Positions 25,294 through 35,537 of a DNA stretch of 64,000 bases are shown here, one piece after another. The notes beneath the pieces are model-generated. The model did not search any database and had not been told where the DNA came from. It saw nothing but the letters and a program-made list of their open reading frames with translations. Source of the stretch: Rhodococcus koreensis (GTDB lineage: Bacteria > Actinomycetota > Actinomycetes > Mycobacteriales > Mycobacteriaceae); the NCBI RefSeq assembly GCF_900105905.1, contig NZ_FNSV01000005.1, positions 5,022,001 to 5,086,000 of the forward strand, written 5' to 3'. The first letter of the stretch is position 1, and every line of letters starts with the position of its first letter. The translations under genes and the position numbers were made by a program.

Positions 25294-27692
25294 GAACGTT
25301 CGTACCCTTCGTCAGCTGGATCCGGCTGGCCGCGGAATCGATGCCACAGCCGGCGGCCGGCGAGGAACAGCAGCAGAGCACCCGCGCATGCTGTCAGTAT
25401 CGCCAACGCCTGCCCGTACGCGTTGGACCGTACCGTCACGCTGGTCGGCTCTCCCAGTTGCTGTCCATCGGCGGTGGTCAGAGAGAAGTTGACGACGAGC
25501 TTGCGGGAGTCGTTGGCCTCGGTGGGAACGGTGAGGGTGCGACTGCCCCGCGGAGGCAGCGTGGTGGGGCCGATGTCCGTGATGGTCATCCCGGAAGGCG
25601 CGTCCACCTGCAGACGGACGGTGATCCCGACCGGGAGGTCGTTTCTGGCGACCAGCAGCAGCGGGCTCTGTTCCGACGCCAGCGTGTAGACACCGCCCGG
25701 CGACACGACGGTGACGGCCCCGAACATGTCGTCCATGGTTTCGGCCACCTCGTCGGCGCGCGTGTCGGACGCTTCTTCCGCGGACCGGCGTTCGTCGTCG
25801 CGGCGATGCGCGAGGCTCATCGACCGCACCAGGTCCTCGCGGAGCGGCGCGGTGAACCGCTCCGGGGTGAGCGGGGCCTGCGGGTCGTCGACCAGCGCCG
25901 CGTTCAGTGCCTCGATCCGGGGCATCTGGGTGGCGGCGGCGTCGCGGATGTGGGCGGGGACGCTGTCCTCGGCGGCCTGATCCGGGTAGTCCAGGCTCGC
26001 GACCTCGGGTGATCCGGGCTGACGTCCGAGCAACGCGGGCAACGGCCGGGGCGTCGCGAGCCCCGAGCGCATCAGCGACGACACCGTCGACAGCAGCGTC
26101 TTCGCGTCGTCGGCGCCTGCCGTCCACAGCTGCGGCGGCACCACCATCAGCGATCGGGGGACACCGGCGGCCCGTGCGGCCTCGGGTTCGAGGGCCGACC
26201 ACGACACCGCACCGAGCGCGTCCTGCAGCCGGGCGGTCTGGGAATCGTCCGAGAGGTCGTACCGGGCGCGCTGGGGTGTGTAGGACGGAGTCTGCGGAGT
26301 CGTTCCCATCGCGGCGAGCGCCGTGCCGACGGACGGATCGAACAGCAGCGCGTCGACGCTCCCCGTGGCCGCGGGCGTCTCGGTGGCCGCCGGGGTGGTG
26401 GTCTCCCCGTTCGCCGGGACGGGGGCTGCGGGCGGCGGTGTCGCCTCGATGACGTGGGCGCTGTCCCGGGGCGTGGTCGTGTCGACGGAGTTCGCGGCCA
26501 CGAGCGCGGTGGTCGCGTCGTCTCCGCGGAGCATCTGCGCGGTCGCGTCGTCGAGCACGCCGGCGTCGCTCCACACGAAATTGCGCAGCGACGTGACACC
26601 CAGCACATTGTCGACGATGTCGGCGGGGGCGTCGACGGCGGTCGCGGTGAGGTCGGCGTTCCCGACCTCGGTGATCGCGGACAGGTCGGCCTGCGCGAAC
26701 GGCACCGACGTGGTGCACATCGTCGCGGCCAGCGTCCGGGCACGCTCGAGCCACGCCGACGCGGCATCCTTGCCCGCACCCTCGTGCGCGGAACCGGTGG
26801 GATCGGACGGGTCGTCCACCACCAGATAGCCGCGCGTCATGTTCTCGACGGTGATCAGCAGGTCCGGGTCCACCGCCAGGCACAGACTGTCCCGCAGCGT
26901 GTGGTCGCGGTCGACGCTCTCCCGGGTGGCGAACTCCGCCGCCCCCAGCAGTTCGTCGAGCCGGCCGCCGTCGTCCAGTGAGGTCGCGAGGTCGTCGTCG
27001 ACGAGACGCACCGGTTCGGTGACGGAGCCGGCGACACCCGCCGCGAGCCGGGGGCGGTCGGCGAGGGGCCACATCATGGTGACGGCGACGGGACTGGAGA
27101 TGTCCGGGGGCACCGCCGGACTGCCCGGGACACCGAACACGGGCAGCAGGAAGCGGGCGTCGTCGAGGCGCGCGGCCCCGCCGTACTCGGGGGTGCCGTT
27201 CACGTTCACCATCAGCGGGTACACGCCGGGTTCGGTGATGTCGAGAGAGAGGTCGGTGTCGGAACGCAGCGGCAGCGACAGCGCGAACTGCTTGCTCTGG
27301 CCCTCGTCGAGGCGGCCCGCGACCGTGTCGAACATGCCGACCGTGTCGTAGCGGGACTGATCGAGGGTGAGGGACGTGCGGAGACCCTCGCTGCTCGCGA
27401 CGGCCGGAGCGCGTTGCAGTCGCACACTGACGTCGCGGACCGTGCGGTCGCCGATGTTCTTCACCGAGCCCGTGACGGTGACGATCGGGTCGCTGGTGGT
27501 GGTCACCGTGGACGGCGTGACGTTGTCGATGTGCAGTTCGAGGAACTCGGGGTCCTCGTCGACGAGCTGGGTCCCGGCGCTCTCCGGCGGCACGGGTTCC
27601 TGGGCCGACGCCACCACGGTGCTGGTGGGAGCCAGAACGACCGCGAGTGCGGTCAACGTCACGGCACCGACCCGACGCAAAGCCATCCTCAT
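25290..27692 (-). CDS. DUF6049 family secreted/membrane protein (Rv3909-type)
   Basis: The 800-residue product has an N-terminal signal sequence (VGAVTLTALAVVLAPTSTVVASAQ). Beta-rich domains follow in which NARROW repeats are not obvious, and near the C terminus there is a single membrane anchor (ALAILTACAGALLLFLAGRRLW), ending in a short basic cytosolic tail. It is conserved between mutT4 and murJ in actinobacteria and overlaps both by 4 bp, so a role in envelope assembly alongside MurJ is likely. No enzymatic motif is visible. Confidence 0.87.
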   Translation of the reverse strand: MRMALRRVGAVTLTALAVVLAPTSTVVASAQEPVPPESAGTQLVDEDPEFLELHIDNVTPSTVTTTSDPIVTVTGSVKNIGDRTVRDVSVRLQRAPAVASSEGLRTSLTLDQSRYDTVGMFDTVAGRLDEGQSKQFALSLPLRSDTDLSLDITEPGVYPLMVNVNGTPEYGGAARLDDARFLLPVFGVPGSPAVPPDISSPVAVTMMWPLADRPRLAAGVAGSVTEPVRLVDDDLATSLDDGGRLDELLGAAEFATRESVDRDHTLRDSLCLAVDPDLLITVENMTRGYLVVDDPSDPTGSAHEGAGKDAASAWLERARTLAATMCTTSVPFAQADLSAITEVGNADLTATAVDAPADIVDNVLGVTSLRNFVWSDAGVLDDATAQMLRGDDATTALVAANSVDTTTPRDSAHVIEATPPPAAPVPANGETTTPAATETPAATGSVDALLFDPSVGTALAAMGTTPQTPSYTPQRARYDLSDDSQTARLQDALGAVSWSALEPEAARAAGVPRSLMVVPPQLWTAGADDAKTLLSTVSSLMRSGLATPRPLPALLGRQPGSPEVASLDYPDQAAEDSVPAHIRDAAATQMPRIEALNAALVDDPQAPLTPERFTAPLREDLVRSMSLAHRRDDERRSAEEASDTRADEVAETMDDMFGAVTVVSPGGVYTLASEQSPLLLVARNDLPVGITVRLQVDAPSGMTITDIGPTTLPPRGSRTLTVPTEANDSRKLVVNFSLTTADGQQLGEPTSVTVRSNAYGQALAILTACAGALLLFLAGRRLWHRFRGQPDPADEGYERS

Positions 27693-28336
27693 CCGGCGTC
27701 TGGCCCCTTCTGGAGCTTCAGGTCGGAAGTGGGCGGAGTGGTAGTCATCTTGGAGATCAAGTCACCGGCGATTTCTGCGAGTTTCCGTTCGTCTGCGTAG
27801 GCCAGGCGTGATCCCAGCTCGGCGAGCGGCACCCACGCTACCTCGGTGACTTCCACGTCTTCGTCCGACAGTTCCCCGCCGAGGCATCTCAGCAGATAGT
27901 GATGGACGGTCTTGTGGACCCGGCGGCCTTCGGTGACGAACCAGTAGTCGATGCTGCCGAGTGACGCCAGGACGGTGCCCTGGATGCCGGTCTCTTCCTG
28001 GACCTCACGCATCGCGGTCTGTTCGGCGGTCTCGCCCTGCTCGATATGCCCCTTGGGTAGCGACCACAGCAGCCGCCCGCGACGGTCGGTGCGCCCGATC
28101 AGCGCGGCGCACAGATTCTCCCGCGGTCCGCCGAGTCCGTTGACGACGAGCCCGCCCGCCGACGTTTCCCGCACCGTCCTCATGTGGGGTTTCGCGGGTT
28201 TGCCGACGGCGCCGCGCCGCCGCGAGTTGCGGCGACTCCTGTTCGCACGTTCGGCAGCAGACACCCCATCGATAGTAGTTGGCTTTGCCGTTTCCACCGG
28301 AACGCCGCACCCGAACCGAGACGCTTCGTGACACAC
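27689..28336 (-). CDS. mutT4: Nudix hydrolase MutT4
   Basis: Nudix enzymes hydrolyse nucleoside diphosphate derivatives. The Nudix box GHIEQGETAEQTAMREVQEE, followed by TGI, fits GX5EX7REUXEEXGU. The 215-residue reading includes an Arg-rich N-terminal region (ANRSRRNSRRRGAVGKPAKPH) like that of mycobacterial MutT4. The exact start is uncertain: internal GTG codons near residue 30 are possible, and the region upstream must also hold the divergent pcnA promoter. The gene overlaps the DUF6049 start by 4 bp and heads the murJ operon. Confidence 0.88.
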   Translation of the reverse strand: MCHEASRFGCGVPVETAKPTTIDGVSAAERANRSRRNSRRRGAVGKPAKPHMRTVRETSAGGLVVNGLGGPRENLCAALIGRTDRRGRLLWSLPKGHIEQGETAEQTAMREVQEETGIQGTVLASLGSIDYWFVTEGRRVHKTVHHYLLRCLGGELSDEDVEVTEVAWVPLAELGSRLAYADERKLAEIAGDLISKMTTTPPTSDLKLQKGPDAG

Positions 28337-28413
28337 CTGTGGTGAACCGAACTGCGAGGTGACAGCGTGTATGCGTATCCCGCTATTTGCGCACCTCGGT
28401 AAGCTTCCTGGAC

Positions 28414-29865
28414 GTGACTGCCCCTTCTCTCGACGACGAGCGCCGTACGCGACTGCTTGCCGGCGCCGCGGTGACGCTGCGCGAGCTGTCCGAAGTCCTG
28501 ACGCCGCTCGGTGAGAAGTTCGCTTCCGCCGGTCACGAGTTGTACCTGGTGGGGGGCAGCGTCCGGGACGCGATCCTGGGTCGCCTCGGCACCGACCTCG
28601 ACTTCACCACCGACGCCCGCCCGGAGCAGGTGCAGAAACTGCTGTCCGGCTGGGTCGACAACCAGTGGGACACGGGTATCGAGTTCGGGACGATCAGCGC
28701 CGCCAAGGCGGGTCAGCAGATCGAGATCACGACGTACCGGGCCGATGCCTACGACCGGGTGTCGCGCAATCCCGTCGTCCAGTTCGGGACGAAACTCGAG
28801 GACGATCTGGTGCGGCGCGATTTCACGGTCAACGCGATGGCCGTCCGGATCGGTGCGGACGGCTCGCAGGACTTCGTCGACCCCCTGAACGGCATGGACG
28901 CGCTGCTGGCCGGGGTGCTGGACACGCCGTCGGCGCCGGAGAACTCGTTCAACGACGACCCGCTGCGCATGCTGCGGGCCGCCCGGTTCGTGTCCCAGCT
29001 GGGATTCACCCTGCAGGAGCGCGTGCATCGGGCCATCGTCGACATGGCCTCGCAGATCGAGCGGATCACCGCCGAACGCGTGCGTGCCGAACTGGACAAG
29101 CTGATCCTCGGCGAGTTCCCCATCGACGGCATGAACGTGATGTGCGAGACCGGTCTGGCCGATTTCGTGCTGCCCGAGGTGCCGCAGATGAAGCTCGAGA
29201 TAGACGAGCACCACCAGCACAAGGACGTGTACTGGCACTCGCTGACGGTGCTGAAGCAGGCCGTCGACCTCGAGGACGGCGACCCCGACCTGGTGCTGCG
29301 CTGGGCGGCGCTGCTGCACGACATCGGCAAACCGGACACGAAGCGCAACGAGCCGGGTGGCGGCGTGAGTTTCCACCACCACGAGGTGGTCGGCGCGAAG
29401 ATGGTCCGTAAGCGGATGCGGGCCCTGAAGTACTCGAAGCAGATGGTCGACGACGTCTCGCAGCTCGTGTTCCTGCACCTGCGGTTCCACGGCTACGGCA
29501 AGGGGCAGTGGACCGATTCCGCGGTGCGCCGGTACGTGACGGACGCCGGTCCGCTGCTGCCGCGCCTCCACAAGCTGGTCCGCGCCGATTGCACCACCCG
29601 CAACAAGCGGCGGGCGGCTGCGCTGCAGGCGACGTACGACGACATCGAGGAGCGGATCGCCCGGATCGCCGAGCAGGAAGACCTCGCCCGGGTGCGCCCC
29701 GACCTCGACGGCAACGCGATCATGGAACTGCTCGGCATTCCCGCGGGGCCGGAGGTCGGGAAGGCCTGGAAGTACCTCAAGGAGCTCCGGCTCGACCGCG
29801 GTCCTCTCAGCCGGGACGAGGCCGAGGCCGAACTCCTGTCGTGGTGGGCCGCGCAGCAGGCCTGA
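28414..29865 (+). CDS. pcnA: CCA tRNA nucleotidyltransferase
   Basis: This enzyme adds or repairs the 3' CCA of tRNA. The class II core motif is YLVGGSVRDAILGRLGTDLDFTTDA near residues 45-69. RRDFTVNAMAVRI follows, and a C-terminal HD domain carries LLHDIGKPDTK and FHHHEVVGAKM. The GTG at 28414 gives 483 residues, close to the mycobacterial length; a TTG at 28387 in the same frame would add nine. It is divergent from mutT4. The gene is annotated pcnA in mycobacteria by history, though the sequence is of the CCA-adding type. Confidence 0.94.
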   Translation: MTAPSLDDERRTRLLAGAAVTLRELSEVLTPLGEKFASAGHELYLVGGSVRDAILGRLGTDLDFTTDARPEQVQKLLSGWVDNQWDTGIEFGTISAAKAGQQIEITTYRADAYDRVSRNPVVQFGTKLEDDLVRRDFTVNAMAVRIGADGSQDFVDPLNGMDALLAGVLDTPSAPENSFNDDPLRMLRAARFVSQLGFTLQERVHRAIVDMASQIERITAERVRAELDKLILGEFPIDGMNVMCETGLADFVLPEVPQMKLEIDEHHQHKDVYWHSLTVLKQAVDLEDGDPDLVLRWAALLHDIGKPDTKRNEPGGGVSFHHHEVVGAKMVRKRMRALKYSKQMVDDVSQLVFLHLRFHGYGKGQWTDSAVRRYVTDAGPLLPRLHKLVRADCTTRNKRRAAALQATYDDIEERIARIAEQEDLARVRPDLDGNAIMELLGIPAGPEVGKAWKYLKELRLDRGPLSRDEAEAELLSWWAAQQA

Positions 29866-30103
29866 CCGATCCGCCGGTTCCTCCCCTGCTCAGCCACCCT
29901 GCACACCCGAATCGAGTGACGTCGGTCACATGAACTGGCCGTTGCCGTGGTGCCGACATCACCACCGCGCCCGCGGCCGGGTGCGAGAGACGTCATCGAA
30001 CGCTCACCGGGGTTAATCCCGACGAAACACGCCGGTCGGCACCATTGATACAGGTCGTGAGCCAGGTGGACACGCGGCGACCGTGCAGGTGAGGAGCGAG
30101 TCG

Positions 30104-33100
30104 ATGCAGCAGCAGAAAGCCGGGACTTCCACAGTGAAGACCGCCTGCTCGTACTGCGGTGTCGGCTGCGGCATGGTGCTCGAGGTCGGGATCGATCCCG
30201 AGACGAATGCCCGCCGGGTGCTCAAGGCGTCCGGCGACAAGGACCATCCCACCAACTTCGGGCGGCTCTGCACCAAGGGCGCGACGAGCGCGGAGATGCT
30301 CGTGGCCGGTGGCCGCATGGAAACCGGGTACGTGCGGGACGAGCGCGGGGAGGCGCCCACCGCGGTGGACGTCGGCGCCGCCATCAGCGAGACCGCCCGC
30401 CGGCTGAAGGAACAACTCGACGAGCACGGTCCCGACGCCCTGTCCTTCTATGTCTCCGGCCAGATGTCCATCGAGGCCCAGTACCTGATCACCAAACTGG
30501 CGAAGGGCTTCGTCGGGACCAACCAGATCGAGTCGAACTCGCGTCTGTGCATGGCCAGCGCCGGCACCGGCTACAAGCAGTCCCTCGGCGCCGACGGCCC
30601 GCCCGGCTCGTATCAGGACTTCGACAAGGCCGACGTGTTCTTCGTGATCGGCGCGAACATGGCGGACTGTCACCCCATCCTGTTCCTGCGGATGATGGAC
30701 CGGATCAAGGCCGGCGCCAAGCTGATCGTCGTCGACCCGCGCCGCAACGCGACGGCCGACAAGGCCGGCCTGTTCATGCAGATCGCGCCGGGCACCGACC
30801 TCGCACTGCTCAACGGCCTGCTGCACCTGCTCGTGCAGAACGGGCACACCGATCCGGCGTTCATCGCCGAGTTCACCGAGGGCTGGGAGGTGATGCCCGA
30901 GTTCCTCGAGGAGTACACCCCCGAGAAGGTCGCGGAGATCACCGGCATCCCCGAGGCCGACATCCGGCAGGCCGCCCAGTGGATCGGTGAGGCCGAGAAC
31001 TGGATGAGCTGCTGGACGATGGGCCTCAACCAGAGCACCCACGGCACCTGGAACACCAACGCGATCTGCAACCTGCACCTGGCCACCGGGGCCATCTGCC
31101 GTCCGGGCAGCGGCCCGTTCTCCCTCACCGGTCAGCCGAACGCCATGGGCGGCCGCGAGATGGGATACATGGGTCCCGGTCTGCCCGGCCAGCGGTCCGT
31201 GCTCGCCGCCGACGACCGGGCGTTCATCGAGGATCTGTGGGAGCTGCCCGAAGGCAGCATCCGCACCGAGGTCGGCACCGGCACCGTCGACATGTTCGAG
31301 CGCATGGTGGCGGGCGACATCAAGGCGTGCTGGATCATCTGCACCAATCCCGTTGCCACCGTGGCCAACCGGCGGACCGTGATCGAGGGCCTCGAGGCCG
31401 CCGATCTCGTGATCACCCAGGACGTCTTCCTCGACACGGAGACCAACGGGTACGCCGACATCCTGCTGCCCGGCGCGCTGTGGGCGGAGTCGGATTCGGT
31501 GATGATCAACTCCGAGCGCAACCTCACCCTGCTCCAGCAGGCCGTCGACCCGGTCGGCCAGGCGCTGCCCGACTGGCAGATCATCGCCCGCGTCGCCTGC
31601 GAGATGGGATATGCGGACGCGTTCACCTACGAATCCTCGGAGGACGTGTTCGAGGAGATCAAGCGCACCTGGAATCCCAAGACCGGCTACGACCTTCGCG
31701 GCGTCAGCTACGGCCGGCTGCGGGAGACGCCGGTGCAGTGGCCGAGCCCGCCCGGCAACCGTACCGATCGCAACCCGATCCGCTACGTCAACGACGGCGT
31801 CAGCCAGAACCTGCTGTCCGCTCCCGACGGTTCACTCCCCCGCCTCGCGTTCGCCACCGCGAGCGGCAAGGCCGCCTTCTTCCCGCGCCCGCACATGCTG
31901 CCCGCGGAGATGCCCGACGACGACTACCCCCTGGTCCTCAACACCGGGCGCCTGCAGCACCAGTGGCACACCATGACGAAGACCGGCAAGGTCGCCAAGC
32001 TCAACAAGTTGAACTCCGGCCCGTTCGTCGAGATCAACCCGGCCGATGCGCAGAAGCTGTCGATTTCCGAAGGTGACAAAGTGGAGGTCGCGTCCCGGCG
32101 CGGTCGCGCGGTGCTTCCCGCCGTCGTCAGCGACCGCGTGCTGCCAGGAGGCTGTTTCGCCCCGTTCCACTGGAACGACTCGTTCGGTGAATACCTCAGC
32201 ATCAACGCCGTCACCAACGACGCCGTCGACCCCACGTCCTTCCAGCCGGAGTTCAAGGTGTGTGCCGTCTCCCTGACCCGGGTGGCCCCGGTGTCCGAGC
32301 CCGAGGTTCCCGAATCGGGTGGGGCTCTCACCCTCGCGAGCGGCTCGCCCGCCGCGGAGATGAGCCGCATTCTCGGACTGGATGATTCGGCATCCCCCAG
32401 CTTCGACGAACACGAGCGCACGTACCTCGCCGGACTTCTGGCGGGTCTGCAGTCCACCGAACTGCAGGGCGTTCCGGTTCTTCCGCGCACCGCGCCGATC
32501 TCCGGGTCGAAGAGGGTGTGGCTGGACGGTCTGATGGCGGGGCTGTTCTCCCGCTCCGCCGTACCGGACGGCTCCGCGGCGCCGGACACGAGTCCCGCGA
32601 CCGCTGAATCGGTCCAGCACCCCGTGGTCGTGGTGTGGGCGTCGCAGACCGGCAACGCGGAGGAGTTTGCCGCCGAATGCGCCCGCCAGCTCGAGGAAGC
32701 CGGCCACGGCACGCACCTGACCAGCATGGACGACTACGACGTCGCGGGCCTTGCCGACGTCCGCGATCTCCTGATCATCACCAGCACGTTCGGGGACGGC
32801 GACGCCCCCGACAACGGCAGCAGCTTCTGGTCCGCGCTCAGCAGCGACGAGGCACCGAGGCTGGCGCAGACCCGCTACGCCGTACTGGCTTTCGGAGACT
32901 CGAACTACGACGACTTCTGCGGGCACGGCAAGCGGATCGACGCCCGGTTGGAGCAACTCGAGGCGAAGCGGCTGACCGAGCGCGTCGACTGCGAACCCGA
33001 CTACGAGGACCAGGCGCACCAGTGGCTGACCCAGGTGCAGAACCTGGTCCGTGAGCGCGCGGCCGGCGGTGCTGCCCAGGCCGCCCCAGCGCCTGCCAGG

Positions 33101-34240
33101 CCCGCGGCGAAGAAGGCGGCGACGTTCACCCGGAAGTCTCCCCTCGTCACCCGGTTGACGAGGAACATCCCGCTCAGCGCGGCCGGTTCGTCGAAGGACG
33201 TGCGGCAGTTCGGCTTCGAGGTGAACGATCCGGAATTCTCCTACGAGGCGGGCGACGCGCTCGGTGTGTGGCCCACCAACAGCGATGGCGTCGTCGACGA
33301 GTGGTTGAAGGTCACCCGGTCGATCCCGGACACACCCGTCACGCTGCCGGACCTGCCGGAGATGACACTGCGGGAGGCGCTGCGCACGAAGCTCGAGATC
33401 ACCAAGGTGACGCCCGAACTGCTGCGGTTCGTGCAGAGTCGCACGCAGGACACCGAGTTGGCGCGACTGCTGCGCCCGCACAACAAGATCGCGCTCCAGC
33501 AGTGGTTGTGGGGACGGCAGTCGATGGACGTGCTGGCGCAGTACGAAGTCGACGCCGACGCGGAGGAGTGGCTGGGCGTCCTCAAGCGCCTCCAGCCGCG
33601 GCTGTACTCGATCTCGTCGAGCCCCAAGGTGGACCCGGGTGAGGTGCAGCTGACCGTCTCCGCGGTGCGCTACAACCACGAGGGCAAGAACCGCTCCGGG
33701 GTGTGCTCGACGTTCCTCGCCGATCACTGCGACGACGTCGACGTGCCGATCTTCGTGCAGAAGTCGGCGCACTTCCGTCCCCCGTCGGCCGCCGATGCGC
33801 CGATGATCATGGTCGGTCCCGGCACCGGGATCGCACCGTTCCGCGGATTTCTGCACGAACGCAGGGAATTGGGTCACACGGGCAAGAACTGGATGTTCTT
33901 CGGTGAGCAGCACGAGGCTACCGACTTCTACTACCGCGAGGAGATGGAAGCTATGCACCGCGACGGATTTCTCACCCACCTCGATGCGGCGTTCTCCCGG
34001 GACCAGCGGCAGAAGATCTACGTGCAGGACCGCATCCGCGAACACGGCGCCAAACTGTGGGGCTGGATGCAGGAGGGTGCCTCCCTCTATGTGTGCGGCG
34101 ACGCCAGCCGGATGGCCAAGGACGTCGACGAGACGGTTCGTGAAGTCGTCCGCACCCACGGTCGCCTCGACGAGGAGGACACCGAGCTGTACATGAAGCA
34201 GCTGTCCAGCGACAAGCGCTACGTGCGGGACGTGTACTGA
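30104..34240 (+). CDS. Assimilatory nitrate reductase fused to diflavin (CysJ-like) reductase
   Basis: The 1378-residue protein joins a molybdopterin nitrate reductase to an NADPH diflavin reductase. Cysteines 15, 18, 22 and 56 (CSYCGVGC, GRLCTKG) bind a 4Fe-4S cluster. SNSRLCMASAG supplies the probable Mo-ligand cysteine. Molybdopterin domains extend to about residue 730. A flavodoxin domain (VVVWASQTGNAEEFAAECA, about 840-985) and a FAD/NADPH domain (LYSISSSPK, MIMVGPGTGIAPFRGF, to LYMKQLSSDKRYVRDVY) follow. Electrons can thus pass from NADPH to nitrate in one chain. The ATG at 30104 with GAGGAG upstream is preferred over GTG at 30083. Molybdate-uptake genes follow; no nitrite reductase is in the window. 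Confidence 0.92.
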   Translation: MQQQKAGTSTVKTACSYCGVGCGMVLEVGIDPETNARRVLKASGDKDHPTNFGRLCTKGATSAEMLVAGGRMETGYVRDERGEAPTAVDVGAAISETARRLKEQLDEHGPDALSFYVSGQMSIEAQYLITKLAKGFVGTNQIESNSRLCMASAGTGYKQSLGADGPPGSYQDFDKADVFFVIGANMADCHPILFLRMMDRIKAGAKLIVVDPRRNATADKAGLFMQIAPGTDLALLNGLLHLLVQNGHTDPAFIAEFTEGWEVMPEFLEEYTPEKVAEITGIPEADIRQAAQWIGEAENWMSCWTMGLNQSTHGTWNTNAICNLHLATGAICRPGSGPFSLTGQPNAMGGREMGYMGPGLPGQRSVLAADDRAFIEDLWELPEGSIRTEVGTGTVDMFERMVAGDIKACWIICTNPVATVANRRTVIEGLEAADLVITQDVFLDTETNGYADILLPGALWAESDSVMINSERNLTLLQQAVDPVGQALPDWQIIARVACEMGYADAFTYESSEDVFEEIKRTWNPKTGYDLRGVSYGRLRETPVQWPSPPGNRTDRNPIRYVNDGVSQNLLSAPDGSLPRLAFATASGKAAFFPRPHMLPAEMPDDDYPLVLNTGRLQHQWHTMTKTGKVAKLNKLNSGPFVEINPADAQKLSISEGDKVEVASRRGRAVLPAVVSDRVLPGGCFAPFHWNDSFGEYLSINAVTNDAVDPTSFQPEFKVCAVSLTRVAPVSEPEVPESGGALTLASGSPAAEMSRILGLDDSASPSFDEHERTYLAGLLAGLQSTELQGVPVLPRTAPISGSKRVWLDGLMAGLFSRSAVPDGSAAPDTSPATAESVQHPVVVVWASQTGNAEEFAAECARQLEEAGHGTHLTSMDDYDVAGLADVRDLLIITSTFGDGDAPDNGSSFWSALSSDEAPRLAQTRYAVLAFGDSNYDDFCGHGKRIDARLEQLEAKRLTERVDCEPDYEDQAHQWLTQVQNLVRERAAGGAAQAAPAPARPAAKKAATFTRKSPLVTRLTRNIPLSAAGSSKDVRQFGFEVNDPEFSYEAGDALGVWPTNSDGVVDEWLKVTRSIPDTPVTLPDLPEMTLREALRTKLEITKVTPELLRFVQSRTQDTELARLLRPHNKIALQQWLWGRQSMDVLAQYEVDADAEEWLGVLKRLQPRLYSISSSPKVDPGEVQLTVSAVRYNHEGKNRSGVCSTFLADHCDDVDVPIFVQKSAHFRPPSAADAPMIMVGPGTGIAPFRGFLHERRELGHTGKNWMFFGEQHEATDFYYREEMEAMHRDGFLTHLDAAFSRDQRQKIYVQDRIREHGAKLWGWMQEGASLYVCGDASRMAKDVDETVREVVRTHGRLDEEDTELYMKQLSSDKRYVRDVY

Positions 34241-34326
34241 TCCGCATCTTCGGCGGTTTCTACTTGTTCGGTCCGTATATGCCGACATAGTATGGCGGTC
34301 ATGACGCATGCGCGGACGACCTCCGG

Positions 34327-34731
34327 ATGACGGGTATCCGGATACGACAGGCCGCGGAACTCCTCGGCGTCAGCGACGACACGGTCCGGCGGTGGATCGA
34401 CAACGGCAGCCTCGCGGCGGACAAGGACGAGTCGGGCCGCAAGGTGATCGACGGTCCCGCCCTCGCCGAGTTCGCGCGCGCCAACGCGTCGAAGTCGCCC
34501 GACCTGCTCGGATCGGAATCCTCGGCACGTAACCGATTCACCGGCATCGTCACCGCGGTCGTGATGGACAAGGTGATGGCCCAGGTCGAGATGCAGTGCG
34601 GGCCTTTCCGTGTCGTTTCCCTGATGAGCAGTGAAGCCGTTCGCGACCTCGGGCTCGAGCCCGGCAAGGTCGCGGTAGCCGTCGTCAAGTCGACCACGGT
34701 GATCGTCGAAACTCCTGGAGGAATTTCATGA
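34327..34731 (+). CDS. MerR-like helix-turn-helix protein with TOBE (molybdate-binding) domain
   Basis: The 134-residue product has an excisionase/MerR-type helix-turn-helix at 3-45 (IRQAAELLGVSDDTVRRWID). A TOBE/Mop-like domain follows at about 70-132 (NRFTGIVTAVVMDKVMAQVEM, VAVAVVKSTTVIVE) that binds molybdate in related proteins. It is the first gene of the mod operon and overlaps modA by 4 bp, so it probably senses molybdate and regulates modABC, perhaps also the nitrate reductase. It has no upstream in-frame start alternative, since a TAG lies at 34288. Confidence 0.88.
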   Translation: MTGIRIRQAAELLGVSDDTVRRWIDNGSLAADKDESGRKVIDGPALAEFARANASKSPDLLGSESSARNRFTGIVTAVVMDKVMAQVEMQCGPFRVVSLMSSEAVRDLGLEPGKVAVAVVKSTTVIVETPGGIS

Positions 34732-35537
34732 AAATGTCCTGGCGCCGGGTCACGACGGGGGCTGCTGCGGCCGCGCTCGGTCTGGGCCTTCTCACCGGTT
34801 GCGGTTCGAACGACGACAGCGGTGCCTCGGGTTCGGCCGAGTCGACGTCCGCGGCCGCATCGGGCGGCGACATCACGGTGTTCGCCGCGGCGTCGCTGAA
34901 GGGCACGTTCACCGAACTCGGCGAGATGTTCGAGACCGCGAACCCCGGATCCCACGTGGAGTTCAGCTTCGCGGGTTCGTCCGACCTCGCCGCGCAACTC
35001 GACCAGGGCGCTAGCGCCGACGTGTTCGCGTCCGCCGACACGAACAACATGAAGAAGGTCGTCGACGCCGGACTCGTCGCGGGAACCCCCGTCAACTTCG
35101 CGACCAACACGCTGACCATCGTGACGGCACCCGGAAACCCCAAGGGCATCACGTCGTTCGCGGATCTGAACCGTGAGGGAACGCTCGTCGTCACGTGTGC
35201 CCCGCAGGTTCCGTGCGGTTCCGCGACACAGAAGGTCGAGACGGCTTCGGGTGTCGACCTCACCCCCGTCAGCGAGGAGTCGTCGGTCACCGACGTGCTG
35301 AACAAGGTGACGGCCGGTCAGGCGGACGCCGGACTCGTGTACGTCACCGACGCGGCAGGTGCGGGCGACAAGGTGACCGCCGTGCCCTTCCCGGAGGCGG
35401 CGCAGGCCGTGAACACCTATCCGATTGCCGCGCTGTCCGCTTCGAAGCAGCCGGAGGCGGCGCAGGGCTTCCTCGACCTCGTCACCGGACCCGAGGGCCA
35501 GGCGGTGCTGGCGAAGGCCGGATTCGCTCAGCCGTGA
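34728..35537 (+). CDS. modA: Molybdate ABC transporter substrate-binding lipoprotein ModA
   Basis: ModA captures molybdate outside the membrane. The 269-residue protein has a lipoprotein signal with lipobox LLTGC (Cys25). The periplasmic-binding fold follows: ITVFAAASLKGTFTELGEMFE, SFAGSSDLAAQLDQGASADVF and a C-terminal PIAALSASKQPEAAQGFLDL. It overlaps the regulator and modB by 4 bp each. Serine residues in AASLKG and GSSD are the usual oxyanion ligands. Confidence 0.95.
   Translation: MKMSWRRVTTGAAAAALGLGLLTGCGSNDDSGASGSAESTSAAASGGDITVFAAASLKGTFTELGEMFETANPGSHVEFSFAGSSDLAAQLDQGASADVFASADTNNMKKVVDAGLVAGTPVNFATNTLTIVTAPGNPKGITSFADLNREGTLVVTCAPQVPCGSATQKVETASGVDLTPVSEESSVTDVLNKVTAGQADAGLVYVTDAAGAGDKVTAVPFPEAAQAVNTYPIAALSASKQPEAAQGFLDLVTGPEGQAVLAKAGFAQP

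Noticed and set aside
30012..30028. GlnR-like box (GTTAA-N7-GAAAC) upstream of the nitrate reductase
   Set aside because: The spacing is 7 rather than 6 and the first half deviates from the known consensus, so it is not supported as a site.
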